Source of the DNA: JAWWPG01 sp963820035
GTDB taxonomy: Bacteria > Actinomycetota > Actinomycetes > Propionibacteriales > Nocardioidaceae
Assembly: GCA_963820035.1 (NCBI GenBank)
Contig: CAWFYK010000002.1
Coordinates: 372,001 to 436,000 of the forward strand
Direction: 5' to 3'
DNA: 64,000 nucleotides
Of this stretch, positions 52,756 through 59,873 are shown one piece after another. Numbering within the stretch: position 1 is the first letter of the stretch; each line of letters opens with the position of its first letter. The position numbers and the translations under genes are program-made. A model generated the notes under the pieces. The model did no database searches and was not told where the DNA came from. It was given only the letters and a program-made list of their open reading frames with translations.

Positions 52756-53651
52756 ACGCGACAGTCGAGATCCTCGAGGTCTCGCCGCGCGATGGCCTGC
52801 AGAACGAGAAGACGGTCCTGTCGACCGAGGACAAGGTCGAGCTCGTCGACCGGGCGGTGCGCGCCGGTGTCCGGCGCATCGAGGTCACCAGCTTCGTGAG
52901 CCCCTCGCGCGTTCCGCAGCTGGCCGACGCCGACGAGGTGATGGCCGCACTGCCGCGGAACGAGGATGTGAGGTACGCCGGGCTGGTCATGAACCGCCGC
53001 GGGCTCGACCGGGCGCTGGCCGCGCAGGTGGACGAGATTGATGTGGTGGTTGTCGCCACGGATACGTTCTGCCAGCGCAACCAGGCGATGAGCACGGTCG
53101 GGGCCTGTGACACCGCCGCCGAGCTGGTCCGGGAAGCGCGGGCGGCCGGGGTTTTCACAACGATCACCGTCGGGGCGTCGTTCGGCTGCCCCTTCGAGGG
53201 GGAGGTGACGATCGAGCGCCTCCGCGAGGTCGTTCGGCGTGTGGTCGACGCCGGGCCCGACGAGCTCGCCCTGGCCGACACCATCGGCGTGGCCGTACCG
53301 TCGGACGTGAAGCAGCGTCTTGGGCTGGCGCGGCAGCTCACGGGATCGCAGCTGCCGCTGCGCCTGCACCTCCACGACACCCGGCACACCGGCGTCGCCA
53401 ACGCCGTCGCAGCCATGGAGTCGGGGGTGAGCACCCTCGACGCCAGCATCGGCGGCGCGGGAGGCTGCCCCTTCGCTCCCAACGCGACGGGCAACGTCGC
53501 CACCGAGGATCTCGTCTATCTCTTCGACCGGATGGGGGTCGCCAGCGGCCTTGACCTGGCCTCCATCACGGCGACGGCGTCGTGGCTGGAGGAGCGGTTG
53601 GGAAAGGTGCTCCCGGGGGCGTTGCTGCGAGCCGGTAGCTTTCCCGGCTGA
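52752..53651 (+). CDS. Hydroxymethylglutaryl-CoA lyase family enzyme
   Basis: The 299-residue TIM-barrel lyase has the catalytic N-terminal EVSPRDGLQNEKTVLST, LHLHDTRHTGVANAVAA with the metal-binding His residues, and the signature GGAGGCPFAPNATGNVATED with the active Cys. Such enzymes cleave 3-hydroxy-3-methylglutaryl-CoA or related acyl-CoAs to acetyl-CoA and a keto compound. GTG 52752 overlaps the previous stop by 4 bases. As the last gene of the operon it probably cleaves the CoA ester made by the first enzyme. Confidence 0.9.
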   Translation: MNATVEILEVSPRDGLQNEKTVLSTEDKVELVDRAVRAGVRRIEVTSFVSPSRVPQLADADEVMAALPRNEDVRYAGLVMNRRGLDRALAAQVDEIDVVVVATDTFCQRNQAMSTVGACDTAAELVREARAAGVFTTITVGASFGCPFEGEVTIERLREVVRRVVDAGPDELALADTIGVAVPSDVKQRLGLARQLTGSQLPLRLHLHDTRHTGVANAVAAMESGVSTLDASIGGAGGCPFAPNATGNVATEDLVYLFDRMGVASGLDLASITATASWLEERLGKVLPGALLRAGSFPG

Positions 53652-53742
53652 CTGAACGCCTTCCCGGCTGGACATCACGGTGCCTGGTGACCTGGCGTGG
53701 CGGTCGTCTCCCGGACGTGACTCCGCGTGACACGCGTAGCGG

Positions 53743-54147
53743 CTAATGGGTGGCCACCCGGACGGCGCTCACGATGCTTGACAGGCTGGCCGGGTGGGCC
53801 ATCTTCAAGGCTGTGAGATCGCCGGGACGGAACCAGCGAAGATCGTCGTGCTCCTCGGGTGCGGCGTTGACAGGTTCTCCTTCCCAGCGCGTGACGAGGA
53901 ACGCGTGCACCTCGAGGGTGGGGTCGCTGACCGTCATCGCAATGGGGAAGGGGTCGTGGACGTGGACACCGAGCTCTTCGAGGCATTCCCGGCTGACGGC
54001 CTGCTGAGGCAACTCGCCCGACTCGACATGCCCGCCGACGAGGTCCCAGCAGTCGGGATACCACCGTCGCGATGGATGGCGGTGCACCAAGAGCACGAGA
54101 CCGTCCCGCACGAGCGCAGCGACTGAGATCGGGATCGGGGCGACCAT
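53743..54147 (-). CDS. Nudix hydrolase
   Basis: The 134-residue protein has a complete Nudix box, GGHVESGELPQQAVSRECLE followed by ELGV, with the REx2EE metal ligands. The N-terminus ISVAALVRDGLVLLVHRHPS and EVHAFLVTRWEGEP fit the MutT-like subgroup that removes damaged or excess nucleotides. The substrate is unknown. It is divergent from the GNAT gene. Confidence 0.9.
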   Translation of the reverse strand: MVAPIPISVAALVRDGLVLLVHRHPSRRWYPDCWDLVGGHVESGELPQQAVSRECLEELGVHVHDPFPIAMTVSDPTLEVHAFLVTRWEGEPVNAAPEEHDDLRWFRPGDLTALKMAHPASLSSIVSAVRVATH

Positions 54148-54269
54148 GGCGGCAGACTAGGCGAACGCACTGACATCGTGCTGCCGTCGGCGCGAGCGTG
54201 GTGGAAGCGGTATGAGGAGCGCGTCGCGAACGGACGTCGAACGTCCGTGATCCGGAGTACGTTGCCGGC

Positions 54270-54857
54270 ATGTCCGACTTCACGATCAAGGCGCTCACGC
54301 CGAAGACATTCGACGGCTTCGCCGCTCTCGTCGAGCGGAACGGGGGCATGTTCGCCGGCTGCTGGTGCACGAAGTTCCATCCCGACTGTCCGGAGATGGG
54401 CCAGAGCGCTGAGGGAAACCGGGCGCTCAAGCAACGTCTGGTGGCCGACGGGATCGCGCACGCGGCGCTGGTCTACGACGGCGACCAGGCCGTCGCCTGG
54501 GCGGAGTACGGATCACCCGAGGAGCTGCCCAGCATCCATCACCGCAAGGAGTACGTCGCCACCGCCGAGCGACTGCCCGACTACCGGGTCACCTGCATCC
54601 TGGTCGAGCGCGGCCTGCGCGGTCAAGGCCTGGCGGCGATCGCCCTGCGCGGAGCCGTCGAGCTGATCGCGCAGGCCGGCGGCGGCCTGGTGGAGGGCTA
54701 CCCGCACGACACCGGCGGGGTCCGGAAGATGAACTCGTCGTTCCTCTATAACGGCACTCGTGCGATGTACGAACGCGAGGGCTTCACCTACGACCGGCCT
54801 AAGGGCCAGGGCAACTGCGTGATGGTGCGTGAGGTGGCTCCCAGCACGCGCCGATGA
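54270..54857 (+). CDS. GNAT-family N-acetyltransferase
   Basis: The 195-residue protein has the acetyl-CoA-binding motif A in TCILVERGLRGQGLAAIALR (about residue 111 on) and the C-terminal MYEREGFTYDRPKG typical of GNAT enzymes. An unusual Cys-rich N-terminal segment (GGMFAGCWCTKFHPDCPEMG) could bind metal or be redox-sensitive. ATG 54270 is the natural start. The acceptor is unknown. Confidence 0.85.
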   Translation: MSDFTIKALTPKTFDGFAALVERNGGMFAGCWCTKFHPDCPEMGQSAEGNRALKQRLVADGIAHAALVYDGDQAVAWAEYGSPEELPSIHHRKEYVATAERLPDYRVTCILVERGLRGQGLAAIALRGAVELIAQAGGGLVEGYPHDTGGVRKMNSSFLYNGTRAMYEREGFTYDRPKGQGNCVMVREVAPSTRR

Positions 54858-55071
54858 ACCGGTCCAGCACTTCACGCGGTGGTCAAGGTTCAGCGCGAAC
54901 CAGAACGCCGCGCCATCCGTGGAGTCTGCTATGCCATCGTTCACCATTCCCGGGCCACAGCCGTCGCTTCGGCCGCCGTCCTTGATGCTGCCGCCCACGC
55001 TGCTCAGGACTACCTCACGTTCGCAGCGAGTGCATCGTGACGCACCACGACCGATCGCTAGGCTGCCGACC

Positions 55072-55431
55072 GTGCCCTCAGCCGATTGGATCGAACACAG
55101 GCGGCTGGACGGTGAACACGTTGGCTGGACGGTGCCCGCGGGCGACGGCTTTCACGTCATCGACCTCTTGGGCCGTCAGCACACTGATGCTCCGGTCGAC
55201 TGGCCCGAGGCCGAGGAACTGTTCGAGGCATTGGGTCTGGGGTACCTCGCCAACCGGTACAGTTTGCGGCTTGCGGATGGTGTGGAACGCCGCGTGCGTA
55301 TCGGCGAGGTGAGCAGATCGCGCATCGTCGTCTTCGCCGACGACTTCGGCAGCGCCTCGGCGGTGGGGGCGAAGCCGGAGGCGTTCGAGTTGCCGTTTCC
55401 TGCGCCGCCAGGACTGCGGTCGCTCGACTGA
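55072..55431 (+). CDS. Conserved hypothetical protein
   Basis: The 119-residue acidic product (MPSADWIEHRRLDGEHVGW onward) contains WPEAEELFEALGLGYLANRY and VRIGEVSRSRIVVFADDFGS, with no signal or membrane segment. Similar short proteins occur in Actinobacteria, but I know no function. GTG 55072 is chosen because the upstream frame is poor. Confidence 0.65.
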   Translation: MPSADWIEHRRLDGEHVGWTVPAGDGFHVIDLLGRQHTDAPVDWPEAEELFEALGLGYLANRYSLRLADGVERRVRIGEVSRSRIVVFADDFGSASAVGAKPEAFELPFPAPPGLRSLD

Positions 55432-55833
55432 GGGCAGGCGACCAGCGGCACGCCGGTCGCGTTCGTCAGCAGATCAATGCGCACTCAGCGGCATGCGTGG
55501 TGCAGTTCGCCTCAGGCGCGACTCAGCTCGGGAAGGGCCCTGAGGATCTCTTCGATCGTGCACAGGTGATAACGGTCGACCCATGACGATCAGGTGTCAC
55601 GGTTGTTCTCCTTGTCGCTGTAGCTGGTGGAGGTAGTCGTCGATCCGATCCAGTAGCGAAGTTCCCGAGGGTGGCGGGACCAACAGCCCTCGTGAGCCGG
55701 TGGTCCTCGGAGGCAGAGTCGAGGTCGGGGCCGTGGACGATGCGGCGAACCCGCAGGATCGGGCCTCCAGCACAGCCGGGCGTTGAGTTGGTTTCATGAG
55801 AACACTGATGTCGACCGATCCAGGAGAACGACG
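55432..55833. other. Intergenic stretch before the lipoprotein gene
   Basis: No supported gene. A minus-strand frame (55597-55797) ends with a plausible helix (LLDRIDDYLHQLQRQGE) but lacks a recognised family. The ribosome site CAGGAGAACG for the next gene lies at its end. Confidence 0.45.
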
Positions 55834-56352
55834 ATGAGCTACCGCCGCACCACCAGTCCGCGTTCTCGTCTCATGGTGGCGGCGGTGTTCGCCTTGATGC
55901 TGGTCGCATGCGGTTCAAACACCTCGTCGACGTCGCCGCACACGACCGCCACCAAGGCCGCCGTACCCTCCAGCCCCCACCGCACCAGCAGCTCGCATGC
56001 TGCGGCGAAGGCGGTCGCCTCGACCTTCACCGAGTTCTTCGCCGGGACGACTCCGGCCGACCGGAAGGTCACCCTCGTGCAGGACGGCCAGGGCTTTGCG
56101 CCGGTGATCAACGCCCAGGCCGGGGGAGCCATGTCGCAGGGCACCACGGCGAAGGTCTCCCGGGTCACCTTCACGTCTGCCTCGGGGGCGAACGTCCTCT
56201 ACACGATCTTCCTGTCCGGTACGCCCGTTCTGAAGAATCAGGTCGGCGTGGCCGTGAAGGAGAAAGGCCGCTGGGTCGTGGGCGCGGCTACATTCTGTCA
56301 GCTTTTGACCCTCGAGCAGTCCGCGCCGCCCCTGTGCAAGAAGGTTTCGTGA
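55834..56352 (+). CDS. Small lipoprotein of unknown function
   Basis: A basic N-terminus and hydrophobic core end in the lipobox LMLVACGS, so the 172-residue product is an exported lipoprotein. A Ser/Thr-rich linker is followed by a domain with TFTEFFAGTTPADRKVTLVQ and VTFTSASGANVLYTIFLSG, resembling low-molecular-weight T7/mce-type accessory lipoproteins only in general form. ATG 55834 has AGGAG nine bases upstream. The stop overlaps the MFS gene by 4 bases. Confidence 0.82.
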   Translation: MSYRRTTSPRSRLMVAAVFALMLVACGSNTSSTSPHTTATKAAVPSSPHRTSSSHAAAKAVASTFTEFFAGTTPADRKVTLVQDGQGFAPVINAQAGGAMSQGTTAKVSRVTFTSASGANVLYTIFLSGTPVLKNQVGVAVKEKGRWVVGAATFCQLLTLEQSAPPLCKKVS

Positions 56353-57899
56353 CGTCAGCCACATCGGCGGATCAGTCGCGCGTCTGGCGTCCGTTACCGC
56401 ACGGCACCGCTCTCGCCTGCGCGTGTGGTGTGCTCTTCCTGACCTTCCTCGACACCACGATCGTCAGCGTCACGCTAGCCAGCGTGCAGAGCGACCTGCA
56501 CGCCGGTGTGTCGTCCCTCCAGTGGGTGGTCAACGCCTACACGCTGGTGTTCGCCTGCCTGATGCTGACCGCGGGCGCGCTCGGCGACCGACTCGGGCAC
56601 CGGCGGGTGATGCTCGCCGGGCTGACGATCTTCGTCGCCGGCTCGGCCGTGGCAGCAACCGCCTCCACCGTTGACCAAGTGATCGTCGGCCGGGTAGTGA
56701 TGGGCGTCGGCGCCGCATGTTCGGAGCCCGGCACCCTGGCGGTGTTGCGCCACCTCTATGACGACTCTCGCCAGCGGGCGCGGGCGATCGGGATCTGGGC
56801 TGCAACGTCAGGACTCGCGCTGGCTGTGGGACCGGTCGTGGGAGGACTCCTCGTGGGCCAGTGGTCCTGGGCTGCCGTGTTCTGGTTCAACGTCGTGGCC
56901 GGTCTGGTGGCCCTCGTCTTCTCCGTGCGTGCGCTCCCGCGGACCACCCTTCTGCGAACAGGGCGCGCCGACCTGGCTGGCTTCGCCCTCAGCTCACTCT
57001 TCCTGTTCTGCGGCGTGTACGGCGTGATCGCCGGGGAGACGTCCGGCTACGACACCTGGTGGGTGGTCGGGCTGTTCGTCGCCGCGGCGGTGGCGCTTGC
57101 CGGTTTCGTCGCGGTCGAGCGCCGGGGCTCGAGTCCCATGCTCGAACCGGCGTACCTTCGGATCCCGCTCGTGCGCAGCGCACTGGTCGTGGCGTTCGCG
57201 GTCTACTTCGGCATCTTCTCGATCTTCTTCTTCACCGCGCTCTACCTCCAGGAGGTGCTGACCTACTCAGGCGGTCGGCTGGCCGGGCTCTTCGCGCCCA
57301 TGGCGGCCGCCATCATCGCGACCTCGCTCGTGACCGGGCGCTGGCTCGGTGCGACCAAAGCCAGAATCCCCATGATCCTCGGCTGTCTGGTCGGCGCTAC
57401 CGGCATTCTGCTCACCCGCGCACTGCTCGACGAGCACCCGCGGTTCGTGCCGCTGATGGTGGCGTTGGTGGTGGCGGGTGCCGGGTTCGGTATGGCAGTG
57501 GTCCCGCTGACCGCAGTTGTGCTGGGGACGGCGCCACCGGACCACGCCGGACTCGCTGCCGCGATGACCAACACGATGCGTCAGGTGGGTGCAGTCGTTG
57601 GCGTGGCGGCCCTCGGCGCCCTCGTCAACTCCCACCTCACCTCGGATCTCGGCCACCGTCTCGACGCGCTCGGCGTTCCCCGCGGCATCCAGGGAATCGT
57701 CACCGCCGCGATAGAGCAGGGGGACGTACCGACCAACGGGGCACCGCAGGCCCAGGCGACGTACGGCGGCATTGTGCAGCGGGTGATCGGTGCGACCTTT
57801 GGGGCCTTCCGCGACGGGCTCCATCAGGCGTTGTTGATCTCAGCTGCACTGATGCTGCTCGCGGCTGCGTACACCTGGTTCACCACCCGGCACACCTGA
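56349..57899 (+). CDS. MFS transporter, DHA2 (14-TM drug:proton antiporter) type
   Basis: The 516-residue protein has about 14 hydrophobic segments, the DHA2 opening LFLTFLDTTIVSVTLASVQS, the motif A loop GDRLGHRRVMLAG and the helix-5 motif C-like GLALAVGPVVGGLLVG. Such pumps export drugs or metabolites. GTG 56349 overlaps the lipoprotein stop (GTGA), so the two are co-translated, which hints at a functional pairing. No regulator is adjacent. Confidence 0.92.
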   Translation: MTSATSADQSRVWRPLPHGTALACACGVLFLTFLDTTIVSVTLASVQSDLHAGVSSLQWVVNAYTLVFACLMLTAGALGDRLGHRRVMLAGLTIFVAGSAVAATASTVDQVIVGRVVMGVGAACSEPGTLAVLRHLYDDSRQRARAIGIWAATSGLALAVGPVVGGLLVGQWSWAAVFWFNVVAGLVALVFSVRALPRTTLLRTGRADLAGFALSSLFLFCGVYGVIAGETSGYDTWWVVGLFVAAAVALAGFVAVERRGSSPMLEPAYLRIPLVRSALVVAFAVYFGIFSIFFFTALYLQEVLTYSGGRLAGLFAPMAAAIIATSLVTGRWLGATKARIPMILGCLVGATGILLTRALLDEHPRFVPLMVALVVAGAGFGMAVVPLTAVVLGTAPPDHAGLAAAMTNTMRQVGAVVGVAALGALVNSHLTSDLGHRLDALGVPRGIQGIVTAAIEQGDVPTNGAPQAQATYGGIVQRVIGATFGAFRDGLHQALLISAALMLLAAAYTWFTTRHT

Positions 57900-57970
57900 C
57901 GGCCACCGTCCAAGATCTGGCCCATGTGGGTCGGAAGCCCGACGCTCGTTTGCACGTCGTCGTGACGCCG

Positions 57971-58213
57971 TCAGACCCTCGTTGGGACGAGACGGTCGAC
58001 GATGTCACCAACCCCGAGCTGGCCGTCATCGTTGGCCCCCCACCACCAGAGGCTATGGCTGGCGCGAATTGCACAGCCATGCCATCCGCCAGCGGCTGTG
58101 CGCGGCCAGTTGCTCAAGTCCCCGACGCGGGTAGGGAGATGCCGATCGACGGTGTCTCCCAGCCCGAGCTGACCGTACTTGTTCCATCCCCAGCACCACA
58201 GCGTCTGATTCAT
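57971..58213 (-). pseudogene. RCC1-repeat protein fragment
   Basis: About 80 residues contain two RCC1-type repeats (LWCWGWNKYGQLGLGD and LWWWGANDDGQLGVGD, each followed by LPTRVG or VPTRV). Full proteins have seven or more repeats, so this is a fragment. The frame stops right after the second repeat. Confidence 0.75.
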
Positions 58214-58259
58214 ACGGATACGCGCTGCGGTCGGGCGCGGGGCGTTGAGCGTATGTACC

Positions 58260-58393
58260 TTGACAGTTACGTACCCATCTGGATACGTTAGCGCCAATGG
58301 AAACAGTCCTACGGGTCTTGGCCGACGACAGTCGTCGCAACGGTGCTCGAGACGCTGAGTGAGGACCCGCCAACCGCTGGTGAGGAGCAACGC
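58260..58393 (+). pseudogene. Promoter and N-terminal remnant of an ArsR-type regulator
   Basis: TTGACA (58260-58265) is 17 bases from ATACGT (58283-58288), and an imperfect inverted repeat TTACGTA...TACGTTA spans the spacer. ATG 58297 opens METVLRVLADDSRR, the typical start of an ArsR regulator, but the frame soon ends. The next frame continues VLETLSEDPPTAGE, so about 70 residues of helix-turn-helix are lost. ArsR-SRPBCC pairs are common, and the SRPBCC gene follows. Confidence 0.7.
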
Positions 58394-58945
58394 ATGAGCA
58401 ACGACATCCGTAGCGACGAGCACGTCGTCGGTAGCTTGTTCGCCTCCGATGGCACGGGAATCGTGCGCATCGAGACGCGCTACGACACCACCATCGAGGA
58501 CGTCTGGTCGGCCATCGTCGATCCTGACCGCCTCGCCCGGTGGTACGGCAGGGTCGAGGGAGACCTGCGGCCAGGCGGGACGTTTGCCACCCGCCTCGAC
58601 CCTGCTGACATCGACGGCACCGGCAGGGTCGTGGCGTGCGACCCACCACGTCGGCTACTCGTGACCACACGCGAGACAGACGAGTCATGGCGGCGTGGGC
58701 AGGGGCCGCCGCCGTTCGACACGGCCGTCGAGGCCACTCTCACCAGCGAGGGGGGTGACTGCACGCGACTGGTCATCGAAGTCCGCGGTCTACCCCTGGA
58801 CCGAGTCGCCGCCTACGGCGCGGGATGGCAGATTCACGCCGAGAACCTTGCTGCCCACCTCTCAGGCGGCGAGCCGATCGACGTGGGCGCGCGCTGGGAA
58901 GGCCTCCTCGCCAGCTATCTGGAGCTGGCGGCAGAACTCGAGTGA
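58394..58945 (+). CDS. SRPBCC/AHSA1-domain protein
   Basis: The 183-residue protein has the AHSA1 START-like fold: VRIETRYDTTIEDVWSAIVD, LARWYGRVEGDLRPGGTFA and the C-terminal helix GWQIHAENLAAHLSGGEP with WEGLLASYLELA. The family binds hydrophobic ligands. GAGGAGCAACGC precedes ATG 58394. Its former ArsR partner is now a remnant upstream. Confidence 0.88.
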   Translation: MSNDIRSDEHVVGSLFASDGTGIVRIETRYDTTIEDVWSAIVDPDRLARWYGRVEGDLRPGGTFATRLDPADIDGTGRVVACDPPRRLLVTTRETDESWRRGQGPPPFDTAVEATLTSEGGDCTRLVIEVRGLPLDRVAAYGAGWQIHAENLAAHLSGGEPIDVGARWEGLLASYLELAAELE

Positions 58946-59183
58946 ATCTGGCGGCCTCGTAGCAGCCCAGGAGCCGACTGCGTCAGGTGCAGGCATCCAG
59001 GCGTTACGCCGCACGCTGCGATGAGTGCCCCCCGAGCGGTCCCGATCTCAGGTCAGGTAACCGTACGCGCCAGCACCACGTGTTGTCCCAAGGTCTCTGA
59101 CTTCACCCCGGCGACTGATCCGGCGCACCACCAAGGTGCGTTCGACGGGTGCTGCGCGGTTGCATGTTCACGCTCGCGCTCAC

Positions 59184-59618
59184 TCAGTCGAGGCAGAACT
59201 CGTTGCCCTCGATGTCCTGCATCACGAGACACGACTCGTTCTCCTCATCGGCGAGGAACAGTCGAACGCGTACGGCGCCGAGTGCGACCAGTCGTGCGCA
59301 CTCGGCCTCGAGTGTGGCCACGCGTTCCTCGCCCACGAGACCGGTGCCGACGCGCACATCGAGATGCAACCGATTCTTGACGACCTTCTCCTCGGGAACG
59401 CGCTGGAAGTACAGTCGCGGGCCTACCCCGGAGGGGTCAGCACAAGCGAACGATGAACCCTGATGGTCGGGCGGCAGAGTGCGATCGAACTCCTCCCAGG
59501 TGGCGAAGCCCTCCGGTGGCGGCGGTACGACGTACCCCAACACCTCACACCAGAAACGAGCGACGCGCTCGGGTTCAGCGCAGTCGAAGGTGACTTGGAT
59601 CTGCTTGACTGACGGCAT
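59184..59618 (-). CDS. VOC-family (glyoxalase-like) protein
   Basis: The 144-residue protein starts MPSVKQIQVTFDCAEPERVA and shows RFWCEVLGYVVPPPPEGF, RLYFQRVPEEKVVKNRLHLD and the C-terminal DIEGNEFCLD, the glyoxalase/bleomycin-resistance fold with metal-binding His and Glu. The substrate is unknown. It faces away from the ATPase gene. Confidence 0.9.
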   Translation of the reverse strand: MPSVKQIQVTFDCAEPERVARFWCEVLGYVVPPPPEGFATWEEFDRTLPPDHQGSSFACADPSGVGPRLYFQRVPEEKVVKNRLHLDVRVGTGLVGEERVATLEAECARLVALGAVRVRLFLADEENESCLVMQDIEGNEFCLD

Positions 59619-59873
59619 CGGTTCACCTTATAGATGATGCGCTCACCCGGCTGGTAGACGAGCGGAAGCTCGGCCGGCGCCATACCGGTGCCGAGGGTGA
59701 AGGTGAGCGGGTCCCGCAGCGTGATCGAGCGATTCGCCGGCACAGTTCCGGACATGAAGACGCGGGTCTCGGCACGGCAGCCCGATCTCGCGGATCTCAT
59801 GAGGCTGTGCGGCCCGGCGTACGTGTGCCGTTCGGCCCTGCTCATGAGAGACCTCCGGCGAGATCATGACAGG

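Noticed and set aside
46145..53651. Standard creatinine/N-methylhydantoin degradation operon
   Set aside because: No creatininase, creatinine deaminase or sarcosine oxidase is present, and the CoA-transferase and lyase do not fit that route.
53641..53670. Further member of the 22-bp repeat family (TTCCCGGCTG twice)
   Set aside because: The two copies are 20 bp apart and the sequence does not match either 22-bp core.
56861..58291. Long + strand frame overlapping the MFS transporter
   Set aside because: Arg-rich translation in the wrong frame of a transporter with clear membrane segments; no motif.
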